From: a virus
IMG/VR virus record: IMGVR_UViG_3300037487_000443
Location: 1-42,504 of that record
Length of the DNA: 42,504 nt
Reading direction: 5' to 3' (one strand)
Shown here: one piece after another, positions 1-9,775 of the stretch
Layout: the number at the start of each line of letters is the position of its first letter
How positions within the stretch are numbered: the first letter of the stretch is position 1
The notes under the pieces: model-generated
The model's database searches: none
Told to the model about the DNA's origin: nothing
The model's input: the letters and a program-made list of their open reading frames with translations, nothing else
Translations under genes and position numbers: made by a program

Positions 1-3000
1 TATTAGCCACTGCATTTGGATCTACTATAAACTTTTCGTATATATTTGCAAATTCAGTTTGTCCTGTAATAGCACTATCTGGATTTAAAAGTAATCCTCC
101 AAGGTAAGCAATATACGGACTAACAACAGCATTTTCTAAATCCTTGTCTAATCTTCTTAAAGTTTTTCTTTTAATAAGATTACGGATAGCTGCAAAACCA
201 TTTGCTCGTTCTTCCTTACTCAATAATCTAGAATCTTTTAACTTTAAACCAACCTTATCTAAATGCTGAATTGAACCTGGTTTTTTAATTCTAGAGTTAA
301 CTAGTTCTTCACCAAGACGACTATGCCATAATTGATATGCTTTAGTTATATTCTGAACAGCGGATATTTCATTAGCATCTGTTACTGTTAATGGTAGTCC
401 CTGTAGACTACGCATTACATTTACATTGATTCTCTCTCTAGTTTCAAGGCTTGTAAAGTTTCTAGCAACAATACTAGTATTATGTCTTAGATTACCCATA
501 TAACCATCTAACGCAAGTTTATTAGCCATAAACCCACCACTAGTTGAAGATGGTAAATAAGTACTTTGAGTTGTTACAGTCCAGTTATCAATAAGATCTG
601 AAATCATAACAATTAAAGCTTCTGGACTATTGTATGTTAGGTTTGTTTGATTAAAACCTTGTAATAGGAAATTTTGAAATAGTCTAGTTACTTTATCTCC
701 TTCATCTGGAATAATTCTAAGTAGACCAGCAATAGTATCTGCATTATCGACACGCTTACCTCTAGCCATAACCCAGTTATTTAAACCTTCAGCAAACATA
801 GCACGAGTTGTTAAGTCAGGGCGTTGTCTTTGAATAATTCTACCATCTGATCGTTTAACTTGCTGTAGTGAAGTTTGAATTTCGCTTTCACGCATATCTA
901 AAATAGAATTAGGATTAATCTTTGGATCTTTTAGTCTACTTGCAATTTCACTAAGTTCAGCATTTAGGGATGTTGTTGTAGCAGGATCTACTGTTTCTGT
1001 TGTTAAGATTCTTTCAATTTCAACTCTTCTTTGAGACAATCTTAAAACATTTGCTTTTTGCTCTGGCGTAAGTACTTCACCTGTAGTAGTAAAGTTAGAA
1101 AACGCATTAAAAGACATATCTGCATTTCCAACATCTATTCTACCAGTAGGTACGCTGGTAAATAGGAGATTCTGAATTACAGAGTTTGCAACACCGTAGA
1201 CTTCATTGTAATATGGATCATTTTGTAGTTGTGTAAACTTACGATGTGCTCTATTGGCAATATACTTAATATTTTGGAAAGCTCTATTCCACCAGTTTCT
1301 AGCGTGATTTACAGCTTCATATTTAGATTCTAAATAAGTTAAAACATCAGATCTATAAATAGTTTCTTGTAGCAATACCATAGCACCATAGTGTGCTAGG
1401 AATTCTTCTACATTTTTAGTTGCATATTCCACATCTTTTTCAAGAAGATCGTATGGCTTGTTAAGATTCATGGCCAATAACATTTCTTTAATCATTGGCT
1501 TTGCTCTAGTTGTACTAAAAGCTCCCATCATTTTTTTAAAGTCATGGCTATTAATATCCATGTACTTGATGCGGGCAATGTGAACTAATTCTTCAGCAAA
1601 CTTCATTAATAATTCATTTTCTGGAGTTACTTTCATTGCATTGATATTTAAACCAATAGAGTATTTATTATTTTTCTTTGCAGCAACAGCAAACTCATGT
1701 GGTCCAAGATCTTCTCTTGCTTCAAGATTTAAATCCTCTAAGATTCCTTTATTATGCATGGCAAGAGTACCAATCATAATTAGCTTCATATCCATTGTCT
1801 TTTGAGAAATCAAACCTTGTGTTACAAGACCCTGTAGTTGATTGACAATGTTTTCTCCTGTATTTCCAAATGCATCGATAAATTTATCTTTGTCGGAGAA
1901 TTGTGTAATATCAGACTTAAAGTTTGTGTCTGGAATACTTAGATCTACTTTATTTGGGATTGTAGTAAAATCTAAATAAGCTTTTCTAATACCCCGTGTT
2001 GCTTTATTTAATTCCTGTGGATTTACTTTGTTTCCAGCAGCAATAACTAAACTCTCAATAAATTTAGTATTACTTGTTATATCATCTTTTAGATTGACAG
2101 TTCGATCAAAATGGGCTGAAGCCATATAGTAATATTGATTGCCTTCTTCTTTACTGATTCCAGTAACTCGTTGCATTACTTTGACAATTTCTTTAGCTTT
2201 ATTCAATAAATCAAGAGTACCTTGTGGAGATAAACCAGGTTGTACAAACTGTACTAACATTGCTCTCTTATTTCCATCTGATGCATCTAAAGATCCTTCA
2301 GCTTTTAATAGTAAGGCAGCTAATTTTAATACTGGTTGTGAAGTTTTAAAGTATGGGGAATCTGGATCTAACTCAATATCTGGATTATTAGAAGAAAGTT
2401 GTGAGAACAGAAAATTATTTATTTCTTTGGATTCTTTTTCCATGCCTAAAGTATCAGCTAATTTAGCAACTTGGAGAATATCAGTAATATAAACCGAATC
2501 CTCTAGTGTTGTAAATACTTTTCTACCATTAATCATTAGTTTAAATGGAGAGGTAAAATAAGCTGGAATATCTACAGTAATTCTTGGTTTACCTGTATTA
2601 TCTAGATTTCTGTAGTCTTGAATAACCAATGGATTAGTTGAATTCTTATCTGAATCCAGTTTATGAAGAATGGTCAAAGCTTCAAATGTTTCTTCTTCAA
2701 GTGCCGACATTCTTTCAAAAAGTTGTCTTTCTTCTTCTTTAACTAGTTTATCAAGATCGGTTTCAACAGTTCCGATATCTTTATTGGTTTGGAATGCTAG
2801 TTCTACATTTGTAAATAAATTATCATTAGCAAGGGAGTTTAACATCTGAACTACCATATCTTCTGTAAAAGCCCAAAGAGTATTTGGATTATCTACAGCT
2901 GTGCTGGTAATAGTAAATCCTTCTGCTCTAGCTTGAGTAGCAATTGGACCAGTCAAGGATGTTGCTGTTTCTCGTAATGCTGGTTTATTTTGGTTTTCCA

Positions 3001-6000
3001 GCATATGTAATTCTCTGTCTGTTACAACAAAACTAAACTTAGAGTTTAATTCGATTGCAAGTTGTCTAGTCTTTTTAAAAGCTTCCGCAGCAATCTTAGT
3101 TTGTAAATCTTCATCCAATGGAAGACCTTCTAAAAGTACAAAGCCAGCAGAGTCAACATAGTTTTTTGCTTTTAATTCTTCATATAATTTAGGATGATGT
3201 AATAATAAATACTCAGTAGCGGTATCTCTAAATACTTCGGATGCCATAATCCACTTATAGATTTGTCTAATTTCTAGACCAAAGATATTAATTGGCTGGG
3301 ATCTTGTTGGATTTTTAATTAAACCTGGTTTTCCACGAACAACTAAACCAGGATCCATAACAAGACCAAATTTAATTGGAGCCAATCGATCTAGTCGTTT
3401 ACCTAAATAATTTAGTACATTAAACCAACTAAACCCTTCTCCATGTTTAATGTGCAGAGCAGTAATGTCACTAAGAGAAATTCCTAAATCTTCGGGATTA
3501 GTCATTAAATCAATTGTACTATAGTTTTTGCCTTTTAGGAATATTTTTGTTCTTGTTCCTAGTGTTTTAAAGAAGCCATCAAAGAATTCTGCTTTAGCTT
3601 GTGCAGCTAAATCAAAACTATTAGGACTTCCATTTTCAAATACCCTGAGAGCGGGTAGATAAGCTTTGGATCTAAGTTGTTGCAATAAATGTAATCTTGT
3701 CCAATCTTTATTTTCAAGCAATTCATCCCAACCAAATACTTTAGCAAAACTTGTAACTTGATTCTTAATTCTAATAGCTCGTTGGGCAGCTGGATCAAGT
3801 GGTCCTGTAATTAAAGAACTAAGTGTATCGCTTGTTTGTTGTGGAATAAAAGGAAGATTTTCTTTCTTAAATAAAGGTACATGTCCTCGGTGTTCTAAAG
3901 GAATAACTTCATTTGGATTTTTTGCTTCTTCTGTCTTTATCTTTTCAATCTCTTGAATTAGTTGAGATTGACGAAGATCTTCTGATTTAATTAGGTGTTG
4001 CATTTCCATTAATGCAAAATTACTACGTTGAGAGAAATCAATATCAGCCATTGTAGGACGGTAACTACCTAAACCCTCAACGGCTGAGTCCATAGCAATA
4101 AGGTTATCTTTAGTTCCAATATCCGATGCCAAGGTTCTTAGTCTAAATCTTTGACTTGGAGTACCAGCATATTTTTCAATTTTTGATTTAAGATCTCCTG
4201 CTGTAAAATCACCAATTTTAGCATTTGGATCTCGGGTTGCTTCAATCATTACATAATTAGCAAATGCTTGTGCCTCAAGTTCTTTAACCGATCTTCTTTC
4301 ATTTTCTGTCCAATATGCTTCTCTACTTTCAGAAGTTCTATCGTAAGTTGGTGGTAGATAGTATGGTGCTAAATCCATTAAAACTTGTTGAGCAAAAGCC
4401 TTTTCCCAGTATTCTGGAGTAGTATCAAGCTCAGAGATATCCCAAATACCAAGGACGTTAGCTTCTTTACCAGTCTCTACTCTGACTTGGGCTAACTTAG
4501 AGCTTTCTGGTCCATTACCCCAGTTACCAAACATATGGTTTCGTCCTGAAGCAATTTCTAATCCATAAGTATGGAAGATAGTTCTATTTAAATATCCCTC
4601 ATAATCCTTTGGATCAATATGAACACCCGTCACTAATCGCTGTAGTTCTAGATTATCATCTAGTAGTTTAAATGGAGTAGCAGCTCTTCTATTTAAAGCC
4701 CATAAAACTAAATGCTTTTCATATCCATTACTACGACCTTTTTTAAGTTTAAATGTATCTGTTTTTCTATCAATATCTACAGTTAACGAACCAGCAAGAA
4801 CTTGGTTTACTTCGTTTTGTAGATCTGCTCTTTCTTCGATAGACATAGTACTAATGTCTTTTTTAGTGAATAACATAGCAGCATTGTTTAATTTTTCTTC
4901 ATATGCTGCTGTTAGTTGTTTCTTAACTTCTTCGATCTTTTCATCTCTATTTGCCATTCTAGGAACAATTTGCTGAGCTAAGATTCCAATGTACTTATTG
5001 AAATAAGCTTTCATTTGGTCTAGTCGTTTAGTATAATCTAATTCACCAAAGAAATTTTCATTTAATGCATAAGCCATACTATCTTTTGTAATCTTTGGTT
5101 GTAGCTCTTCTAAGAAAACTTTCTTAACGGTTTGTACATCTTCTTGTGTTAAACCTAAAGCATTATCAATTAGTGTTAGATGGCTATTCATTAGTTGTCT
5201 TAGTAATACTTTAGTAACAATTTTAATTTCTTGTGTAGAGTATCCAAGATCTTTATCTTTATTTTTGTTTTGCAACCCCTCAAAGATACCTTTAAATCCT
5301 GCTGAATAGAATCTTGGAGTAATAGCACCCTTTAAGAATTCTTTGGCATCTTCTCTATTAGCTTGTAACTTTTCAACAATCTTTTCCAAACTTTCAATCT
5401 CAAGATCTGAAAGTCTATACTTATCCTTATAAGCTTCTCTATTACGACTGAGTAGAATAAGGTCTTCAGCCATAGCATCAATAGCAGCATACCGTGGATC
5501 GTTTAATCCAGAAGCTGGGACAACCATTTGTTCCTCTAGAATTGGATTTAAACCTAATGCTTTAAGGATTGGATTAATAGCAGCAAAAGAAGAATCTCTA
5601 TAGAAATTCATCGCAGCTAGTGTAATATGTAAACCAGAGTATTTATAGTCTGATTTATTGGTTGTATTTATTAATTCTTTAGGATCTTTAACACTCTTTA
5701 GGAGACTCATTCCAGCTTTAAGAGAACGCATTAATTCGGCTTCTCCAGCCTCATCACCAAAGTCAAACACAGACATCCAAGCAACTTGATCAATGGCTCC
5801 TGCTAACACAGAAGCGGCTGTAGGAGCCCCTGCGCTAAGGTAATTATCCTTATAGTATACTGGTAGTTCATCCTTTAGGAAGCGACCTCCAGCATTTAAA
5901 CCCCAATATACACAGTCATGGTTAAAACAAGAAAGTAATCTAGGAATATCATACATAAATTCCATAGCTGTTATTCTTCGTTCTTCAAGAGTCATTAAAT

Positions 6001-9000
6001 TAGAATAAGGTGTTCTATCTCTAATCTGCGGGAAGATTGTATTAACTTGTGCGTTAACAAAGTAAGAGATTGGTACTGTAGGATCTTGATCTGGATCATA
6101 AAACTTTAAAAACTCATTAAACTTATCCATAGGAATATCGTTATTCAGGATAAACTTAACTCTATTAAGTAATCTCCAGTTATCGTAAGACTTTTCTTCT
6201 TCAATGATACCAAAAGGAGATCCAAAATGTACTTTACTTTTATCTGGTACAATGAAGTTTTTAGATCTTCCATTGTAAACCGCACTAGTTCCTTGTAATA
6301 ACAGGGTACTAACAACATTTTCACCTGAAATTAGTACATTATCGATTTGAATTAATCCAGGCTTTTGATCCATTAGTACTTGAGCTAAAGAAATTCCAAC
6401 GTCATAAGCTGGTTTCCAATCTAAATTTCCATTTCCAAAGTCAGAAATACGATTAAACTCTGGTAAATACTTAGATAAAATAGTTGGAAGTACATCTTTA
6501 AAGTATTCAATATCTTCTTCATTAGGTAATTTAGCTCTTACTTTAAATTTTGAAATAAGACGCGCACCAAATTCTTTTCTATTGATATACTCATTATTAT
6601 TTACAAACTCAGCTAAATAACTAAATACACTATTTTCATAATCCAATTCTGAAGAATTAAGAGAATATAGTTTATTTTCTTGTAAAGATGCTCTATTAGT
6701 TTCTTTATCTATTGTAAAAACAGTAGTATCGAGTTGACCAGCATTACCATTAATTCGATCCACATAACCAAACTTATCAAATTTAGTTTTTAATAATCCC
6801 TTTAAAACCGCTCTATTTTCTTTAGATATTTTGATAACCAAATCATTAGTTAGATTTGCATCTGCTTTGTCTTTTTTTAATCCCTCTAGCAATAAATTTA
6901 ATTTTGGTTTATTCTCTGGATCTAAAGCCCAAGCCTGAATCATCCAATTATCTAGAATATCAAGAACTTTATTTAAATCATATTCCAACTCATATGTAAA
7001 GTTAATTGCTTTGCCAGTAGATTCAAGTTTTGGATCTAACTTTAATAGATCATCTACAATATGAGAAAAGGTAAGTTGACCATCTGAAGTTGGAGATAAA
7101 GCTAAGAAAAGATTACTTCGTGGTTTAAAAGTAGTAATGTTATATGCTAGTTTAGTTTTATTTGTTTCTCGATTTCGCCATTCAACTTTAACATCAGTAG
7201 AATCTTGAGAAGCAAATAACCTTGCTAAATCCAATGTTAACATAGTATCGTTTTGAGCATAAGCATCAAACTTTGTCCAGTCTCCAGTTTCTTGACCTTC
7301 ATTCCAATATTTTTGGATGTCTGTTCCACCTTTTAGTTCTTCTTCAACCTCAGTGTGCATAACTCCAGTATCGTCAGTATAAGCTGGTCTAGAAATATAT
7401 TGAACAGTTCCGTTTCTAAAAATTACCTTTCCATCATAAGCAACTTGTGCAGAAGTAGGAAGATTAAGTTCGGCTAGTAATTTAAGTTGAGCACCAGCAG
7501 GAGCTTTTTTATAATACTCTCCTGAATCTTTTCGCTTATTATCAAAACCAAGATTTCTTTGTAAGTCAATACTCCGTAAGGAAACTCGCATAAGAAGATT
7601 TGTATCAACACCAAACTTATGTAAATTTCTAAAATCAAAAGAATTGCCGTTATGGGTAATAACTTTAAATCCTTTATTCTGTAGTGTTTCTAGATTAGTT
7701 AAGATAGATGTAATATCTTCTTTTGTTAATGCTTCTCTAAAATTAGTTGGAGTAGTTAAAGCATTTACAAGATTGCCGCCAGATCGAACATAAACATTTT
7801 TAACTCGTTTACCGTTTTCATAGGTTTCTACTTGAATTGATCTAATCTCACGAACATCGATATCGTCTGTTTCAATATCAAACGCTACTAATTGTTCAAA
7901 GTTATTACTCCAATTTGGATCTTTAAATTCAGGTAGGTTATTTACATCGGATACTCCAACTGAAGATAATAAACTTTTAATTCCAATTAATTCATCAAAG
8001 TTTCCAGTCTGTAAGTTTCTTCGTTTTGCTTTTTGCTTTAAAGCAGGAGTAAATGCTGTAGGTGCGATATCAAATAGTTTTTGATGCAGTGCCATTCTTA
8101 ACAAGGATTCTGGAATTGTTCCAGTAAAACCTTCAGCTGATTTGAGACTTAATAGTGTATTTCTAGTTGATTCAATCCACTTAGCTAGTTGTGCACCTGT
8201 TTCTGCTCTATTCTCAATAGGAATTGTTCCTAATGTTTGAATAGTCAATGCTTGTTCTGGTAACATGTCAGGAGTTACAACCATATCAAAAAGATTTGGA
8301 TTACTTAGGTCAATAATCATTACATTATTAGCAATTGCTTTCATGTAATTTAAATTTTCTTCGTTTAGAACAGAAATATCTGAAGAATAGTAACCATTAT
8401 TAATGCTATTAATCATTCTTCCACGCCATGATTTAAGTATTTTAATCATTTCGGCTGGTTTTAATGGAGACATATCGATATCGGTTTCATCGGTTTTAGA
8501 CTCTAAACGGGGACGGTCATTATGTAAATAGTGTTGGACTGCACTTGGACCTACTAACATAACAGCAAAATTAATATCAATTAATGGTTGTACGGGAGTA
8601 CCTGGTGGATACAGTTTGGCTTTTTCTTCAAGATAGACATTAACAAAATTTAATCTTTGTTTGTATCCAGTTCTAATTTCTCGCAGTGCTTTACTTTCCT
8701 TAGCTAGTTTAATCTTAAGATTATTAGAAATATTTCTAGAAGAACTAATAAATTCTTTTAAGCCAGATTTATTTAGTTTTTCTTTTGTTGCTTTTTCTTC
8801 TTTAGTAAGTCGATCTAAGAATTTCTTTAGAGTTGGACTTAAATCTTTAAGTTTACCATCCTTACCTAATACATCTTTTTCTACATATTGCTGAATCAGT
8901 TTAGATAAATCACTTTCGGCCGTCTTGACATCATTTTGAGCTGTTTTTAATTCAGCCTTAATTTTATTGATATCTTCTTTAAGTTTGTTTCTCTTTTCTT

Positions 9001-9763
9001 TTGAATATTTACCAAGAGTTTTAGTAATATCCTTAGGATACTTACTAAGTTCTTCCTTTAAAGTATTTAACCTTGCTTTTAGTTCGGCAACAATATTCTT
9101 TTTTTCTTGGACTTTATTTCTAGATTCTGTTATCTTTTGTGCTGCTTCTGTTTCTACTGTAGTTAAAGAACCTTCTGCAATAGCCGAAGCCATTTGCGCC
9201 ATTTTTCTTAGATTCTGAATCTTAGTAATCATTGTATCTTTAGCTGATTTAGTCTTTTTATTAGCTTCAGTATATTTTTGAATGCGTGCTTTTTCTTTAA
9301 CTAAGTCTTGTTCTAATTCCTGGGCAAATGCTTCATTTCCAAGTGCTCTTTGAGTTTTGATTTCACCTTCAATGGCGGAAATATAGTCATTTGATTGTGT
9401 TATTAGTGCACCACTACCAATATTTAATTTCTTTAGATATTCATATAGTCTTTCTTTTTCTTCTACACTAAGCAGTTTTTCGACTATAACATCAAAAGAT
9501 TCGGTAAACTTATCAATAGATCCAACAGTGCTTTCAATTCTACTATTAAGTTTATTAAAGATTGTTCTTAAATCGCCTCGTTCGGTATCAGAAAGAATTG
9601 GTTTTTCTTTAACAGTCTCATCTAATAGAGTTTCTAAAGTTGAACTTTTATCTGAGTTCTTTAGTTTAAAAAGTTCAATAAATGTATTTACTTTATCTAA
9701 AGAATAACCTTCAGCAAGTAATGATTCTCTTAAAGCATTGATGGTATTGATATCACAAGACAT
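1..9763 (-). CDS. Giant virion-type protein with DEDDy exonuclease and single-subunit polymerase-like motifs (3' end outside window)
   Basis: Seen: ATG at 9763 with AGGAG seven bases upstream, then 3254 open codons to the window edge, no stop. Residues about 110-350 are Lys/Glu-rich coiled coil. Residues 625-840 carry an exonuclease set: AFDIETD (D629, E631), HNGNSFDF (D710) and YAQND (Y835, D839), the DEDDy pattern. Further on come LNAGGRF (N1290-R1294), SDYKYSGLH (D1372) and LKGAITPRFYSAG (K1478, Y1486). These match in order and kind the T/DxxGR, motif A and motif B of T7/N4 RNA polymerases; K to Y is eight residues, as in T7 (K631/Y639). A tentative motif C is GIWDISELD (D1775). The rest, to beyond 3254, is helical and unassigned. 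Inference: an ejected virion polymerase in the place of T7 gp16. A family A DNA polymerase (DEDDy plus palm) is the alternative, but DxxxSGL favours RNA polymerase. Confidence 0.72.
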   Translation of the reverse strand, partial: MSCDINTINALRESLLAEGYSLDKVNTFIELFKLKNSDKSSTLETLLDETVKEKPILSDTERGDLRTIFNKLNSRIESTVGSIDKFTESFDVIVEKLLSVEEKERLYEYLKKLNIGSGALITQSNDYISAIEGEIKTQRALGNEAFAQELEQDLVKEKARIQKYTEANKKTKSAKDTMITKIQNLRKMAQMASAIAEGSLTTVETEAAQKITESRNKVQEKKNIVAELKARLNTLKEELSKYPKDITKTLGKYSKEKRNKLKEDINKIKAELKTAQNDVKTAESDLSKLIQQYVEKDVLGKDGKLKDLSPTLKKFLDRLTKEEKATKEKLNKSGLKEFISSSRNISNNLKIKLAKESKALREIRTGYKQRLNFVNVYLEEKAKLYPPGTPVQPLIDINFAVMLVGPSAVQHYLHNDRPRLESKTDETDIDMSPLKPAEMIKILKSWRGRMINSINNGYYSSDISVLNEENLNYMKAIANNVMIIDLSNPNLFDMVVTPDMLPEQALTIQTLGTIPIENRAETGAQLAKWIESTRNTLLSLKSAEGFTGTIPESLLRMALHQKLFDIAPTAFTPALKQKAKRRNLQTGNFDELIGIKSLLSSVGVSDVNNLPEFKDPNWSNNFEQLVAFDIETDDIDVREIRSIQVETYENGKRVKNVYVRSGGNLVNALTTPTNFREALTKEDITSILTNLETLQNKGFKVITHNGNSFDFRNLHKFGVDTNLLMRVSLRSIDLQRNLGFDNKRKDSGEYYKKAPAGAQLKLLAELNLPTSAQVAYDGKVIFRNGTVQYISRPAYTDDTGVMHTEVEEELKGGTDIQKYWNEGQETGDWTKFDAYAQNDTMLTLDLARLFASQDSTDVKVEWRNRETNKTKLAYNITTFKPRSNLFLALSPTSDGQLTFSHIVDDLLKLDPKLESTGKAINFTYELEYDLNKVLDILDNWMIQAWALDPENKPKLNLLLEGLKKDKADANLTNDLVIKISKENRAVLKGLLKTKFDKFGYVDRINGNAGQLDTTVFTIDKETNRASLQENKLYSLNSSELDYENSVFSYLAEFVNNNEYINRKEFGARLISKFKVRAKLPNEEDIEYFKDVLPTILSKYLPEFNRISDFGNGNLDWKPAYDVGISLAQVLMDQKPGLIQIDNVLISGENVVSTLLLQGTSAVYNGRSKNFIVPDKSKVHFGSPFGIIEEEKSYDNWRLLNRVKFILNNDIPMDKFNEFLKFYDPDQDPTVPISYFVNAQVNTIFPQIRDRTPYSNLMTLEERRITAMEFMYDIPRLLSCFNHDCVYWGLNAGGRFLKDELPVYYKDNYLSAGAPTAASVLAGAIDQVAWMSVFDFGDEAGEAELMRSLKAGMSLLKSVKDPKELINTTNKSDYKYSGLHITLAAMNFYRDSSFAAINPILKALGLNPILEEQMVVPASGLNDPRYAAIDAMAEDLILLSRNREAYKDKYRLSDLEIESLEKIVEKLQANREDAKEFLKGAITPRFYSAGFKGIFEGLQNKNKDKDLGYSTQEIKIVTKVLLRQLMNSHLTLIDNALGLTQEDVQTVKKVFLEELQPKITKDSMAYALNENFFGELDYTKRLDQMKAYFNKYIGILAQQIVPRMANRDEKIEEVKKQLTAAYEEKLNNAAMLFTKKDISTMSIEERADLQNEVNQVLAGSLTVDIDRKTDTFKLKKGRSNGYEKHLVLWALNRRAATPFKLLDDNLELQRLVTGVHIDPKDYEGYLNRTIFHTYGLEIASGRNHMFGNWGNGPESSKLAQVRVETGKEANVLGIWDISELDTTPEYWEKAFAQQVLMDLAPYYLPPTYDRTSESREAYWTENERRSVKELEAQAFANYVMIEATRDPNAKIGDFTAGDLKSKIEKYAGTPSQRFRLRTLASDIGTKDNLIAMDSAVEGLGSYRPTMADIDFSQRSNFALMEMQHLIKSEDLRQSQLIQEIEKIKTEEAKNPNEVIPLEHRGHVPLFKKENLPFIPQQTSDTLSSLITGPLDPAAQRAIRIKNQVTSFAKVFGWDELLENKDWTRLHLLQQLRSKAYLPALRVFENGSPNSFDLAAQAKAEFFDGFFKTLGTRTKIFLKGKNYSTIDLMTNPEDLGISLSDITALHIKHGEGFSWFNVLNYLGKRLDRLAPIKFGLVMDPGLVVRGKPGLIKNPTRSQPINIFGLEIRQIYKWIMASEVFRDTATEYLLLHHPKLYEELKAKNYVDSAGFVLLEGLPLDEDLQTKIAAEAFKKTRQLAIELNSKFSFVVTDRELHMLENQNKPALRETATSLTGPIATQARAEGFTITSTAVDNPNTLWAFTEDMVVQMLNSLANDNLFTNVELAFQTNKDIGTVETDLDKLVKEEERQLFERMSALEEETFEALTILHKLDSDKNSTNPLVIQDYRNLDNTGKPRITVDIPAYFTSPFKLMINGRKVFTTLEDSVYITDILQVAKLADTLGMEKESKEINNFLFSQLSSNNPDIELDPDSPYFKTSQPVLKLAALLLKAEGSLDASDGNKRAMLVQFVQPGLSPQGTLDLLNKAKEIVKVMQRVTGISKEEGNQYYYMASAHFDRTVNLKDDITSNTKFIESLVIAAGNKVNPQELNKATRGIRKAYLDFTTIPNKVDLSIPDTNFKSDITQFSDKDKFIDAFGNTGENIVNQLQGLVTQGLISQKTMDMKLIMIGTLAMHNKGILEDLNLEAREDLGPHEFAVAAKKNNKYSIGLNINAMKVTPENELLMKFAEELVHIARIKYMDINSHDFKKMMGAFSTTRAKPMIKEMLLAMNLNKPYDLLEKDVEYATKNVEEFLAHYGAMVLLQETIYRSDVLTYLESKYEAVNHARNWWNRAFQNIKYIANRAHRKFTQLQNDPYYNEVYGVANSVIQNLLFTSVPTGRIDVGNADMSFNAFSNFTTTGEVLTPEQKANVLRLSQRRVEIERILTTETVDPATTTSLNAELSEIASRLKDPKINPNSILDMRESEIQTSLQQVKRSDGRIIQRQRPDLTTRAMFAEGLNNWVMARGKRVDNADTIAGLLRIIPDEGDKVTRLFQNFLLQGFNQTNLTYNSPEALIVMISDLIDNWTVTTQSTYLPSSTSGGFMANKLALDGYMGNLRHNTSIVARNFTSLETRERINVNVMRSLQGLPLTVTDANEISAVQNITKAYQLWHSRLGEELVNSRIKKPGSIQHLDKVGLKLKDSRLLSKEERANGFAAIRNLIKRKTLRRLDKDLENAVVSPYIAYLGGLLLNPDSAITGQTEFANIYEKFIVDPNAVAN

Positions 9764-9775
9764 TCGATTCTCCTA

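Noticed and set aside
1560-1625. EELVHIAR in the giant protein as a possible HExxH metalloprotease motif
   Set aside because: The first His is absent (AEELVH), and no downstream third ligand is evident, so there is no reason to call a protease.
1-9763. crAss-like phage type giant RNA polymerase (DFDxD motif)
   Set aside because: I found no DFDxD or related double-psi barrel signature on reading the translated frame; the motifs seen are of the T7/N4 palm type.
1-9763. Possible frameshift or stop splitting the giant gene
   Set aside because: I read the frame codon by codon from 9763 to base 2 and met no TAA, TAG or TGA.
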